Made by a program: the position numbers and the translations under genes. Positions 24,201-37,001 of a DNA stretch of 64,000 nt are shown in pieces. Every line of letters starts with the position of its first letter. Positions within the stretch are counted from its first letter, which is position 1. A model generated the notes under the pieces. That model ran no database searches. It worked only from the letters and a program-made list of their open reading frames with translations, and was not told the origin of the DNA. Source of the DNA: Astragalus membranaceus (taxonomy: Eukaryota; Streptophyta; Magnoliopsida; Fabales; Fabaceae); NCBI GenBank assembly GCA_039519185.1, contig CM076851.1, forward strand, positions 32,905,799 to 32,969,798. Direction: 5' to 3'.

Positions 24201-27200
24201 CCAAGGGAATACAATGTTGACAAGATATCTAGTGATCACAACTTTTCCCCAGCTTGGGGCCTAAAGTGTTAGCTCATGAAATTTCATCATTGGGAACAAA
24301 CCAAATGGTTAACTAGGTACTTGTGTGGAGAATATGCACCTTATGGGGTAGCCGGGGTGGGGCTGGACATGAACAAAAGATGATGATAGGATGGAAAAAT
24401 GTGGATACTAACTGACTCAAACAAGAGTAGATGCGCGTTGCGTTCAAATTCACTATACGAATGTTTCACAGAGAGTTAACATAGTTAGCGACATGATAGA
24501 AGAAATTTTTGATAACACATTGGTTAACAAAATGGACCATTTTGATCGTTTATCATGGGACTGATGAGATGCATCGTTTTGCTGGTAAAAATTTGTGAAC
24601 GAGCTGCAAAATCTTTGAAAATTGAGTGTCTCGAAAACACCTTGAGTTTGCAACTGAGTTTGACCTTGTTTTGTACAGCTAAAACTTTTCCAAAGAAAAA
24701 AATAATCAGTTTCGTCTCATCTCTCATCCATTTTTGAAGAAGCAATGCTCATGTTTTTTTTTATGTATGGATGAACACATGATCATGTATATGCGTGATG
24801 AAAATGCAAATGCATGAAACACGTAAATGCACGATCATTTGGAAATAACCCAATGATTCTAAATGATCTTTGAAGGCAATGCAACCTGTGAAGGATGCAA
24901 AGTCACAAATTCCCATTTTTATTGGATGCTCAATGATGCATGAAAAAGAGTGATGATATATTTTGATTTTTGTTTTGTTTTAGAACACGATGATGGATAT
25001 GTACGATGAAAATGCAAATGTATGAAGTGCATGGAGGAACTGATCACTTGAAAAGACCAACGATTTTATTCCTATTATGAATGCATGATGATTTTTCCTA
25101 GTTAAAAGATTAACTATACTCATGCAACGAGGATAAATAAATTACATGCCCCTTATGTCCTAATGCATGAATAAACACATGGTGATAGATATGCATGATG
25201 AAAATGCAGATGCAAATGCATGAAATGCGCGCATGAATGATCACTTGGAAAGACCAATTATTCTAAATGATTTTTTTTTGGGGCAATACAGCATGTGGAT
25301 GATGCAGGACCTCATAACTTTTGTGAAATGATGCATGCCGAAATAAGGAATGAAATGACGCATGAATGATCGATGGAACAGGGGTTTTTTATTTATTTAT
25401 TAGGATGAGTGAGATGAGGTATGAATGCTATGTTTTTACATGCATCTCATGATGTTGCAAACGATGAAATGTCTACATTATTTGATGATAATTTTTGTGA
25501 ATGATTATGAATGAATGAAAATGCAAGCTAAATGAGATATTCAATTATTTATCACAATTTTTCTAATTGTGGTCATGTTTTTTATTCTTTCCTTTTTCAT
25601 GAAAAAACAAAATGCAATTTATGAATGAATGAATAATGTTGCATGACGCAGATGCATGGAATGTGAATGATCACTTGAAAAGATTGATTGTCCAAAAATG
25701 ATTTAATGCAAGAAAGTGGCATTAGTTTTTTTGGAAATGATGCATGCAAGATGACTAATGCATTCGAGGTGGTTAAGAATGAAGAGCTTTTGTTTTTATT
25801 TTTATATTTTTTTACATGAGTATGCAAGATGATGCAAGTTGGGCAAATATGTAGTGTCTTTGATGAGAACGAGATGTATATGAAAACAAGTGATTCGTTT
25901 TATGGTGCTTTTTTATTTTCTAGCAAATATAATGCCCATGATGAGGGATATGTATGGAAAATGCAGATGCATGTATGCATGAAGAAATAAATGTTTGATC
26001 CTAATGCAATTAATTTTATTTTTCAAGAGGTAGTGCTACATATATGCAGACTCTTATTTTTAATTTATTGGATGACGAATGATACAATTATAATGAAATG
26101 ATTTTTTTGTTTTATTTGGGAAAATGATACACGAACTTGGAGTTGATGCATTTAAACTAGGATGGCAACATGAGGGAAAATGATGTATGAATGATATGTT
26201 TTTTGAAATGTAATTCATGACTTTACAAATGATGTAATGCCTACGCTATGTGATAATGATTTTGAATGATTATGTATGAATGTTAGTGCATGTTGAGATG
26301 CTCATGTTATATGACTAAAAAAAATTACTCCTTTTGTGCGAGGAAATAAAATGCATGACACTCGCAGTGATTTTTTTTATGCATAGAAAGGAAAGAGTAC
26401 ATGATGCTTGACATGATTTTGAATATTTTTGTTGTTTTTGGAACGGGAAGACAGATGCATGAGTATTGATGAACCAGTTCGCCTTTGAATGAATGAACGA
26501 ATGTGCGTGAGATGTGAATGTATGGTTTTATTCATCTCGTCGGGGAATCCAAAACTTTTTATTAAAGTATAGGGTCTGACTTTCAAATGGTTTTTTATTT
26601 TAATTTCACTCACCATTTTAAAAAGTTTTGTTATTCCCCGGCGGTCATTGAAATGTATGGAAAACGATATATTTAGAGATTTGTTTTTATGATATGCAAA
26701 ATAAAATGAGAATGCATGAGGCATGTTTCAAGAAAGGAAAATAGCTAGAACAATGGAATATGATTTTTGGTTTTTTTTTTCAAAAAAAAATGGGAAATGG
26801 GAAGGAAATGTATCTATGCTTGTTTGAATGCGACGGGGTGAAGCTCCTTTGTGTCCTAAAAAAAGTTCCTTTGAGAATAGATCTAAGATTCTTTCTATTG
26901 AGTAAACCTTTCAAAGGGTAGCTCTACAAGGTCCTAATAAGGTTCCTAGAGCCAACGACCCTGTTCGAGAACGCTAGCCACAACAATAGGCAAGCTATTA
27001 GAAGTGATAGCACCCTCGAAGGGACCAAACTCTAGGCGAGACTTTCGTAACCACCGAGCTGGACGTACATCCAGAGGGCCATTACTACGCAGTCTCGTTC
27101 TAACTTAATTTATGCTCCAGTCCGGGTATAGGACTATTCTCACGTGTGTGCAAAAGTGTGATAGTGGAGTGTGTGAAGGAGAAAAATATCAAGAATACCC

Positions 27201-27483
27201 CCCAAGCTGCAAAACAAACAAACACATATACAATAATAATGGTCTTCTACCCTAGGGTTTATATACATAAAAGAATATAATTGGCAACAAAATAAAAGAA
27301 TAATCACATATACAAACATAATAGTCTTCTATCCTAAGGTTTACATATCACATGAAAATAATATAATATGCAAGAATAAAAGACAAAAGGATAGGGTAAA
27401 AATAAACATTAAATCGACAATTAATCCTACAACTAATTAGACTAGGCTTGACTCTCTAAAATGTCCCCAGTGAAGTCGCCAGC
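21202..27483 (-). other. Ogre complex leader with degenerate tandem repeats, no ORF
   Basis: From 26840 to 27483 it resembles the leader at 17560-18119 and ends with the LTR-c primer-binding site TGGCGACTTCACTGGGGAC (27481-27463). From about 21640 to 26720 there are loosely repeated blocks rich in GATGCATGAATG and ATGAAAATGCAAATGC. They include recurrent GATCACTTGGAAAGACC (near 25230; variants near 25050, 25670) and a pair of similar blocks near 25400 and 26180. Ogre elements are known to carry such internal tandem repeats. No coding frame is supported. Confidence 0.6.
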
Positions 27484-30367
27484 TGTAGCGACCGAAAAAT
27501 CCGGGTGAGGATTCCTCGAAGGTTCAAAAATGAAGCCGCCACCAAAGTTTAGTTTAAGGGCAAATATTGGAAAATCCCTTTTGGAATGGATAATGGTCCT
27601 TGAGACCAGATAAGGGTTCGGGAGTCGGTTATGCGTGGGGAAGGTATTAGCACCCCACGACATCCTTCCTAATGAAGGTTACCTGCTAACTAATTGTAGG
27701 AAAGAATATTAATTTTGAAAATGTTTATTTTACCCTTTTATTGTGAATTGAAGAGAAAAAAGACTTAATAAAAATTTTAGTTTTTTGTGCTTGACAGGAG
27801 TGGGCCCCTGCTCCTACGTATCTCCAGGTGCGATGGAGAAATCAAAGCTACGTAGTTCTTGGTAGAAAAATGTTTGTTGGTTGGTGTTTTTTAATATAGG
27901 GGTTTTAGGACTGTGTGATCTGTGTTGAAGGACCACTGGGGGTCTGAAGGAGCACTGGGGCTCTGAAGGAGCACTGGGGCTCTGAAGGGCCGCTGAGGGC
28001 TGAAGGAGCGCTGGGGCTCTGAAGGACCACAGTTCACTTATCCTAAAACGATGACTAACCCGGCCGTACGACCGACTTAATCCCCTACTTTGAAAATGAG
28101 ATTTTTTGATTTTTGAAATGAAAGAGATGTGTTTGTATTTGTTTAATTTAGAAATTATTTATTTTAAATAGGGATTTTAGGACCTGATCCGTAACGGTTC
28201 GTTAGTGGCCTAAAAAGCAGACTAACCCGACTGTACAGTCGACTTACTCCCCTATTTATATTTTGTGGTTTTTTGTAAAAAAAGAATTAAGAAAGAAAGG
28301 TAATGGAAATTGTTTATTTTTGCGCTTGACAGGGGCGTGACCCTGCTCCTACGTATCTCCTGGTAGAGAATCAAAGGCTACGTAGTTCTAGGGTTAAAAA
28401 AAAGATTGTTTTTATTTAGGGATTTTAGGACCCCTGATCCGTAACGGTTCATTCGTCCTAAAACGATGATTAACCCGGCCGTACGGCCGATTTAATCCCC
28501 TCTTTGTGAAAATAAGATTTTGCTTTTTTGGAAGAAAATTATTTGTGTATGGAGTGATTTGATTTTATTTAAATAGGTATTTTAGGACTCTTGAGCCGTA
28601 CGACCCGTTCATTCTAAGATGATGACTAACCCGACCATGCGGCCGACTTAGTCCCCTATTTTGAGAATTTGGTTCGGGGAAAGAAGTATGTTTGTATTTA
28701 TTTTAATTTAGAAATTGTTTGTTTTAAATAGGGATTTTAGGACATGATCCGTAACGGTTCATTTGTAGTCCTAAAAAGCTGACTAATCCGACTGTACAGT
28801 CGACTTAATCCCCTATTTATATTTTTGAAATTTTTATAAAATAATTTGTGTATTTAAAAAAATTAATGATGACACAAAAAATTAATAAAGCGTAAAGTTA
28901 ATAAATAATAACTATACATATAAATAAATAAATGAATAAATAATACATAATTATTTATATAGATAAATAAACAATATAAATAATAAATAAGTATGTACAT
29001 AAATAAACAGTATACATAATAAATAAATATATACAAAAATAAATAAATAAATTAAATAAATAAATGCAAAACTAACCTCCAGCTGATCAATGCGATCAAC
29101 GCCGAAACGGACCGAGCAATCTGACCATATCAACCGCGAACCGGACTCCTATCTGGTCCGTTTTCACTCGAAAACCACCAAGTAAATGACCTCAACGGCC
29201 ATCCCAAAAATAACTAAAGACGGGCTTTTAATCTAACGGACTGCAAAAGCTAGTCCAAAAGAATTAAAGACAGGCTTTTAATCTAATGGACTACAAATGC
29301 TAGCCCAAAAGATCACTTACCCCATCAATCACCCATGTCCATAGCCTTTGCATCTCCATCTCTTTTATAGCCAAAGGCTAGGTAGTTCTTGTTTCTCCCA
29401 AGCAATGTGGGACTAAAACAACATAGAAAAGCAATTTTTGTTTTTCTCAAACCAGCCTCCGTGAAAGTGTGATTTCGCATTTTTTAACCGTTGGATCATC
29501 TTTGTTTTTGGACACAAGGTTCGTGAGACATATATCTTCAATTTCACCGTACGGATCGTTGAAAAAAGGTCTGAGAAGAGAGAAATTGCATTTTGAAAGT
29601 AGCTAAAAACTAATCCCGTTTTTTTCTCAAACCAGCCATATTGACAGTGCGATTCCGGATTTGTTAACCGTTGGATCATCGTTGTTTTTTGACACCAGGT
29701 TCATGAGACATCCATCTTCACTTCTACCGTTCGGATCGTCGAAACGAGGTCTGAGGAGAGAAAAATTGCCTTCGCAAAAGTAGAAAAAACAACTCCCGTT
29801 TTTCTCAAACCAGCCACCCTACAAGTGCGATTCTGGATTCGTTAACCGTTGGATCATCGTTGTTTTTTGACACCAAGTTCATGAGACATCCATCTTCACT
29901 TTCACCGGTCGGATCGTCGAAATGATGTCCGAAGAGAGAGAAATCACCTTTGCAAAGTAGCTGCAGTTTTGGGTACTTGGTTTATTTTTGTATTTTTGTA
30001 ACTTTGGCATTCTTGGGCCAAGTCATGTACATGGACATTCTCCTTTTTTGTAATAATAATCTTTTATTGCACCTCCCCTTTTTTATTTTCTTTTTTAATT
30101 TGTATTATTTCTTATTTATTTTATTTTTTATTTTCGTTTTTTAATTAAAGATATTGTAACAAGAAAAATAAATTAAATCTACTATGTAATTTTTTCTGTT
30201 AGCATATTTTTTTAATTTTTGTTTAACCACTAAAAAAAGTAATAACAACGCAAAATTAGTAAATTAGCGTAAAATGACCTATTCGAGGGATTAGGAATCA
30301 AATATACGCGGAAAACTTTTTTTTTTTGGATTTTTTTTAATTAGCCGGACAAAATTAGGGTATGACA
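27484..30367 (-). repeat. Ogre complex LTR-c (5' LTR in element sense)
   Basis: Same length and structure as LTR-a, including the CTGAAGG array, palindrome units and 179-bp repeats. It is followed by the right TGGAT duplication and by RT1 coding sequence resuming in frame. Confidence 0.9.
29361..29370 (-). promoter_or_regulatory. TATA box of the Ogre LTR
   Basis: The minus strand reads GGCTATAAAAGAG here, and again at 12975-12986 in LTR-a. It is a canonical TATA box about 1 kb from the U3 end. Position and strand fit transcription into the element leader. Confidence 0.55.
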
Positions 30368-30372
30368 TGGAT

Positions 30373-31583
30373 GACGCAGGCAGCAGTTAAAACACCAGCC
30401 CCTGGGGTTACCTCCAAATCTCGTTCGCAGAATTGGAGGCAACAAAGGGCGAGGACTTATAACAGAATGAGGGAGACACTTCAGATGCTCACCTCGGCCA
30501 AAGAAAGGAATGCCCAGACCATCTGTGCAGCCGTGGTGGCTACGGCTTTGGAACAGGCCTTCCCAAAATCTGCCGAGGAAACAGCTCCAGAGCAGCAAAC
30601 CCCCGACCGACGTAAATGGCCCTAGTGCACCCACTGAAACGTCAGAAGCACCCAATGCCGTGATAGGGATGATGGATGCACCTCAGCCAGTTAATGCACC
30701 CCAAGTTGAAGGAGCTATGACAGAAGAAGAGATGGCCGAGGACGACCTCATGGGGGAAGATGAGGAAAACCCCTTTGGCCCATTGAACTTTGATGGAGAC
30801 TCCTTGACAGGGTCAATCGTTGATGACATGATGGACGAGGATGATGGGGAATGTTATGCTGACATAGAGATGGTGAGCCTTCTTCCACCAAAATTCTGGG
30901 GAAATAAAGATCAACCAAGGGCTCTCGAGGGAGATGTCTTCGCTGAGGAGGCCGAATAGGCTTCCTTGACAGAGCCTGAGGGAGCAATTACAAAAGGAAT
31001 GATGTTTGAAAAACCCACAGCAGACATGACTAGACACCTGAAGCCACTATATATCAAAGCTCATCTGAATGGGAAGCTGTTTAATCGTGTCTTCGTAGAT
31101 AGTGGTGTTGTGCTGAATATTATGCCATTAGCCACTATATATGAAGAAGCTGAGGAAGAACGCCGAAGACCTCATCCTAACCACTATGACCATGACCAGT
31201 TTTATGGGCCACCCATCCCACGCTTTGTTATAGTTGGGAGCAAGGTAACTCGCTCGACCTTCTTTGTTATAGAAGGAAAGCCCTCATATGCTGTGATCCT
31301 GGGAAGAGATTGGATCCATACCAGTGAATGTGTCCCCTCTACCCTGCATCAGAAGTTAATGATATGGATAGGAAATCAAGTGGAAATAGTGGAGGCAGAC
31401 CCTAATCCGTTCCCTGCAGAGGTAAAGATGTTTGAGGCCATCTTCTACTCCCCTCATTTGCATCTTATTTCCATCCCAGGGGAATATGAGGAAGGTGGCA
31501 TAGAGTCATGTGACTGGACCAAAAGAAGTTTTGAATTCAAGATGTTGGCCGACCCACGGCCTAGCAATAAGGATAATGATTAA
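30373..31583 (+). pseudogene. RT1 gag-pol junction and aspartic protease (broken)
   Basis: Reading resumes in frame after the Ogre complex (ATG ACG CAG GCA). There is a frameshift around 30600 and a stop TAG at 30957. The protease domain spans about 30990-31400: LKPLYIKAHLNGKLFNRVF, then FVDSGVVLNIMPL carrying the catalytic DSG, then PSYAVILGRDWIH. In an active element this protease would process the polyprotein. It runs into the RT frame by a frameshift near 31570. The acidic stretch 30720-30860 is linker. Confidence 0.85.
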
Positions 31584-32793
31584 TCTCCCACCAGAGGTAC
31601 AGAGCCTGCTGGATCGGTTGCACCTATTCCAGATTAAATCCAGCATTGAAGAGGCTATGTTTGGTGCAGTAGATGAAGAGCACGAACTCGAGGAAAACTC
31701 AGATGACTCCCTCGACGAGACGTTGGCCGAGCCTCCTCATCTGGAGCCCATCCAGAGGAAGATGCCCATTTTTGAAGCGCACAACCCTCTGTTGGAGGTG
31801 AACCTGGGAAGCGAAAAGGAGCCAAGGATGACCAAGGTCAGTGGTAAATTACGACCTCAACAACAAGATCAAATGGTGGCTCTAATAAAGGACTACCGTG
31901 ACTGCTTTGCATGGGATTACCATGAGATGCCAGGCCTTGATAGAGCCTTGGTAGAGCATAGGTTGCCCATCAAAGAAGGTTGCAAGCCCCATAAACAGTC
32001 ACCGAGGAGGTTCAATCCACAACTAATGACACAGATCAAAGCAGAGGTGGAAAGATTGCTCAAGGCAGGATTCATAAGAACTGCCAGGTACGTAGAATGG
32101 CTGTCTAATATGGTCCCTGTTATAAAAAAGAATGGCCAGGTCAGAGTTTGTATTGACTTCAGAGATCTGAACTTGGACACTCCCAAAGACGAGTATGGTA
32201 TTCCTGTGGCCGATATGCTTGTCGACGCCGCGGCTAACAATGCCATATTGACCTTTATGGACGATTATTCTGGGGATAACCAGACATATGTGGCCGAGGC
32301 TGACACCCATAAGACTGCTTTTAGGTGCCCTGGCGCCTTTGGTATCTATGAGTGGTTGGTAATGCCTTTTGGCCTCAAAAATACAGGGGCCACGTACCAA
32401 AGGGCCATGAATGTTATTTTCCACGACCTCATTGGTAAAAGCATGGAGGTATACATCGATGATGTGGTAGTCAAGTCCAAGAGTTTCGAAGTCCACCTAG
32501 TGGAACTTGAACAAGCTATAAAACAGATGAGACTCCACAATCTCAAAATGAATCCTGCTAAGTGTGCTTTTGGCATGTATGCAGGAAATTTTCTAGGCTT
32601 CTTGGTACACAACCGAGGCATTGAAGTGGACAAGAACAAGGCTCGAACTATCCTTGAGGGAAGACCCCCTAGAACAAAGAAGGAGCTACAGAGTTTATTA
32701 GGCAAGATCAACTTCCTAAGAAGATTTATCTCCAACTCGGCCGGAAAGACGAAAGCTTCCTCACCCCTTTTGAGGAAAAGAACACTGAGGAAA
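31570..32793 (+). pseudogene. RT1 reverse transcriptase
   Basis: RT motifs are well kept: YHEMPGLD, HRLPIKEGCKPHKQSPRRF, VIKKNGQVRVCIDFRDLN, TAFRCPGAFGIYEWLVMPFG and the catalytic VYIDDVVVKS near 32450. These are followed by GFLVHNRGIEVD and LLGKINFLRRFISN. The enzyme would copy the RNA genome to cDNA. The frame ends at TGA 32794 through a frameshift. The next frame has another stop (CAG to TAG, about 32812). Confidence 0.9.
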
Positions 32794-33728
32794 TGATATG
32801 GGGAGTCAAGCAGTAGGAGGCCTTTGACCAGATCAAGGCTGCCTTAACTAATCCTCCTGTCTTGGGGCCTCCGCAACCTGGGATGCCTCTGAAGCTATAT
32901 ATTGCGGCCGAAGATCATGCCATCGGCTGCTTGATAACTCAAGATGATGATGATAATGACGCCGAGCATGCTATCTATTATCTCAACAGGATCCTCAATG
33001 ACGCTGAGACTAGATATTCTCCTATTGAGAAGCTTTGTTTGTCTTTGTTTAATGCATGTACTAAATTGGAATATTACCTATTACCTAAGGAAGTTTTGGT
33101 TGTATGCAAAGTGGATATTATCAGATATCTTCTTAATAGGCTCGTCTTACAAGGAAGACTTGTCAAGTGGGCCATTAAGTTAAATGTGTTTGCCTTAACA
33201 TACATGCCACTAAGAGCTGTCAAAGGATACGCCTTGGCTGATTTCCTAGCTCAACACCCTTGCGTGGAAATACACGACACCCCAACCGAGTCTATTAACT
33301 ATCTGGGCCTAAATCCCTGGGTGCTCATGTTTGATGGATCTAGTACCCAAACAGGGGCAGACATTGGAGTAGTCATCACCAGTATCTGTGGTCAAACGTG
33401 GAGATTCATGCGCAGGATAGGGGATCAAGCCTCCAATAATCAGGCCGAGTATGAAGCCTTGATCACGGGACTCGATATCCTGGCCGCCATGAAGGCTCAA
33501 TATGTGGAAATCAAGGGGGATTCACAACTGGTGATCAAACAAATCACTGGGGAATACAAGTGTTATAACACGAAACTTAAACAGTTGCGAGCCTCGGAGC
33601 AGAACTTGTTAAAGTTGTTCGCCGACGCAGTCATCATGTATGTCCCTAGGAGCGAAAACCAAGAGGCTAACGACATACCCGTACTTCGACTGAGGAGGAT
33701 CCTGCCGATGCTTGGATTGGAGTATTGA
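32794..33728 (+). pseudogene. RT1 RNase H plus second (archaeal-like) RNase H
   Basis: The first RNase H region has LYIAAEDHAIGCLITQ, RYSPIEKLCLSLFNACTKL and LADFLAQHPC. A second domain starts near 33330: MFDGSSTQTGADIGVVI, NNQAEYEALITGLDIL, GDSQLVIKQITGEY and YVPRSENQEAN, with D, E and D catalytic residues present. Tandem RNase H domains are diagnostic of the Tat clade. Translation ends at TGA 33726 through a frameshift. Confidence 0.88.
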
Positions 33729-34984
33729 CAGAGTATCTCCATAATCCAACAGCCGACACTAACTTCAAAACCAAGCAAAGGGCGTTGAAGTACATTCTGA
33801 TAGGGGACGACCTATATAAAAGAAGTGCCAATGGGGTGTTGTTACGATGCCTCAAAAGAAAGGATGCGTATATGGTGATGACACAGATCCATGCGGGAAA
33901 TTATGGTGCACATAGGTCTGGCCCCATCATGAAATGGCTGATATAGAGACATGGATACTATTGGTCGACGATCACGACCGATTGCTTCCAGTTTGCAAAG
34001 GGATGTGAGGCTTGCAAGCTGCATGGACCAATCCAGAGAGTGCCTGCGGATGAGCTTCATCCCATTGCCAAAACTTGGCCATTCAGAGGGTGGTCCATGG
34101 ATTTAATTGGCAAGATATACCCTCCGAGTTCAAAGGGCCATAACTTTATTATTGTGTCCACCGATTACTTCACTAGATGGGTGGAAGCTACGCCTTTAGC
34201 AAGGGTCAATCAGGCTGCGGTGATTAGGTTCATAGAAAACCAAATCATATACAGATTGGCATTCCTGAAACCATCACGGCCGATCAAGGCACAATGTTCA
34301 CCGGGGAACAAGTGGTGGCCTTTGCACAAGAATATGGCATCAAGATGAGACATTCGTCTCCTTACTATGCTTAAGCCAATGGGGAACCAGAGGCTACCAA
34401 TAAGATCATCATCGAGCTCATCAAGAAAAACATAGAGGACAAGCCTCGACAGTGGCACGAGACCCTTAATGAGGTCCTTTGGGCTATGAGAAATTCTAAG
34501 TCCACGGCCACGGGGGTAACTCCCTATCGTTTAGTCTATGGGCAGGATGTCGTGTTACCATTGGAAGTCAGTGTGACATCCTTAAGGGTGGCTCGGCAGC
34601 ATGCCCTCGGCATAGACGAAAACCAACAAGCCATGTTAATGGAGTTGGACTCGGTGGACGATGATAGGCTGGCTGCCCTCAGTAGAATTGAGATGAACAA
34701 AGCCAAAATGGCCCGAGCCAACAACAAACACGTCAAGCCAAAGAAGTTTGTTGAGGGTGATCGTATGGAAGACTATTCTGCCACTTGGGAGGAAAGATCT
34801 TCAATTTGGTAAGTGGTCCCCAAATTGGGACGGGCCCTACATTGTAAGTGAAGTATACGACGGTGGGGCATATCATTTGATTATGTTCGACGACGAAGAG
34901 TTCGAAACAAAAATCAATGGAAAATATCTCAAAGCATATTATCCTACTCTATGGGAAAGTATGCAAGGGAAAGAAAATTGGTAG
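33729..34984 (+). pseudogene. RT1 integrase (broken)
   Basis: The zinc-binding HHCC region is split by TAG at 33944 (IHAGNYGAHRSGPIMKWLI, then CQFAKGCEACK in shifted context). The core is seen at GWSMDLIGKIYPPSS and, after a frameshift near 34255, ITADQGTMFTGEQ and the glutamate segment NGEPEATNK, preceded by stop TAA 34372. The C-terminal part has GVTPYRLVYGQDVVLPLEV and, after a frameshift near 34790, KWSPNWDGPYIVSEVY and GKYLKAYYPTLWE. It would have inserted cDNA into chromosomes; it cannot be made whole as it stands. Confidence 0.87.
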
Positions 34985-35952
34985 TTACAAAAAGTAAAAT
35001 TGTCATAGTGGCTCGCCACACACCGGCGACCTAGTGGAAAAACAAATTGAGAACGAGGACAGGCTACTCCGTCGCTGTGGCAGAGCCTTCCCCCTCCACA
35101 GATTCGGACACTTCCTGACCAGAAAGGAGGCCATCCGAAGCAGGTGCATCGGTGGATGAGTTTGTCAAGCGGATACGAAGCCTTTCCCAGGAAACTATTG
35201 CAGATAACACTTCACTTTGGCCGCGCTCCTTGTCATAGAGGAAGACCCCTTTTGAGACTCTAGTTCCTTGATGCGTTGATCTTAGGGCTTGCTATGATTT
35301 TATAAGCAAGCTTGATCTGCTGTGACCAAAGCTAGTTGCTTGGTCGCCTCTTCCTGCTGAGGACGTAAAACCTACAGTTCTAACTGAAACCCTGTTAGAA
35401 GGGACTCAATCTCCTCAATTCGGTGTCTGGTCATCTCCTCCTCGGCTAGCACCAATCGGCGTTCCGCTTCTTTCTTACCGTAGGATGAGAGGTACATCTT
35501 CTCTGCCTGTAGGGCATTCAGGCGGTCCAGTGCTTGTTGGGCAGCGTAGAATGCCGAATAGGCCCGAGAAATCTCCAGAAACCGATAGCCTATGTCCCTT
35601 AGAGTCTCCCTCCTCTGTGTTGACATATTATCTGAGGAGGATAGCCTGAAGGCTAGAGACCGCAGGTCTGAAAGTAGGGTGGGATCAGTAACAATTCTTC
35701 CTAGGAGGGCATCCTCTAGTCTCTGTAATTCTTCTCCTGAAGGAGGAACCACCTGAGGATTACTCTGGGAAGCAAAGTACTGAGCCACCTCCGCTTCAGT
35801 CACTGGTTTGGGATCTGGCTGAGGAGGAAGAGGAGGAGAACGCATGGGAGGAGGAGACTGATCTGCTATCAAAGGGGCATCCATGAACGGGGATCGGTCG
35901 TCTACAGGTGAAAATAACTATGAGAGAGATCTAAGGCACCATCAAATAAGAA

Positions 35953-37001
35953 CACTACAAGAAAAACGGGGGTTTCCGGCGGACAAAATCCGTCGGTAAT
36001 AGCCAAAATCCGCCAGAAATTGGACATTACCGGCGGATATTTTCCGCCAGAAATCCGCCGGTAATTCGTCCGCAGGTAACGGTTACCGGCGGATTTTTTA
36101 AATTCGTTTATTTTAATTTATTTCTTTTTTTAAAATTCGTTTATTTAAAAAATTAATATTATTTTAATTATTTAAATTCTTAGACTGGATATTTGAGAAG
36201 AGAAGAGTAATGAGAAAATAGAAATGTGAGAAGAGAAGAGAAGAGATTTGAGAAAAATGAAGTGTATGAATGTGTGAAGATTTTGAGAAGAGATTGAGAA
36301 AAATGAAGTGTATGTATGTGAGAAGATTTGAGAAGAGATTGAATGAGAATGAAGAAGAAAGAGGAAATATATAAGAGAGATATGTAGAGAAACTTATGGA
36401 GGAGAAAGTTTCTCCTACAGCCAAGAGCGCTACCTGTAGGAGAAAGTTTTATTTATAGGAAATGAGGAGAGTGGAAAAAAATAAATAAATAATTTTTGAA
36501 AAATCCGTCGGAAATGTGCATTACCGGCGGATTTTTCCGTCGGAAATTACCGGCGGAAAAATCTGCCGGTAATGAACATTTTCGGCGGATTTTTTTAAAA
36601 ATAAATAAATAAAAAAGATAAAAAATCCGCCGGTAATGTGCATTACCGACGGATTTTTCCGCCGATAATTTCCGACGGAAAAATCCGCCGGTAATGCACA
36701 TTTCCGGCGGATTTTTTTTTAAAAAAAATTTAAAATAATTTAAAATATCCGCCGGTAATGCGCATTACCGGCGGATTTTTCCATCGGAAATTACCGGCGG
36801 AAAAATCCGCCGGTAATGCACATTACCGGCGGATTTTTTTTTAAATAAAAATTAATATTTTTTTTAAAAGAAATCCGCCGGAAAACCTATTTTTTCCGCC
36901 GGAAATTTACCGGTGGAAAAAATCCGACGAAAATGCCAAATTTCCGCCGGAACCGTACTGGCGGAAAAAATCCGCTGGTAATGCGCGTTTTTCTTGTAGT
37001 G
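35953..37001. mobile_element. Non-autonomous CACTA (En/Spm) element
   Basis: Terminal inverted repeats CACTACAAGAAAAAC and its complement bound 1,049 bp, with a 3-bp duplication GAA (35950-35952, 37002-37004). Both subterminal regions are packed with direct and inverted copies of TCCGCCGGTAAT-type motifs, as expected for transposase-binding subterminal repeats. No transposase gene is present. It sits inside an intron of the antisense gene. Confidence 0.92.

Larger units (their letters stand above)
11098..30367 (-). mobile_element. Ogre-like (Tat clade) LTR retrotransposon complex with three LTRs
   Basis: Outer LTRs at 11098-13981 and 27484-30367 are both 2,884 bp and nearly identical. The complex is flanked by a 5-bp duplication TGGAT (11093-11097 and 30368-30372). 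In element sense (minus strand), the LTR starts TGTCATACCCTAA and ends CGCTACA, followed by a TGGCGACT...CTGGGGA primer-binding site. A third, divergent LTR (18120-21201) with its own primer-binding site lies inside and precedes the only gag. Most of pol (PR end, RT, RNase H, IN core) is missing. Large LTRs, the primer-binding site and internal tandem repeats fit Ogre elements of legumes. Confidence 0.85.

Noticed and set aside
35372..35884. Independent host gene on the minus strand
   Set aside because: It is the last exon of the RT1 antisense gene; reading continues in fragments to 35064 and upstream exons lie at 37 and 46-47 kb.
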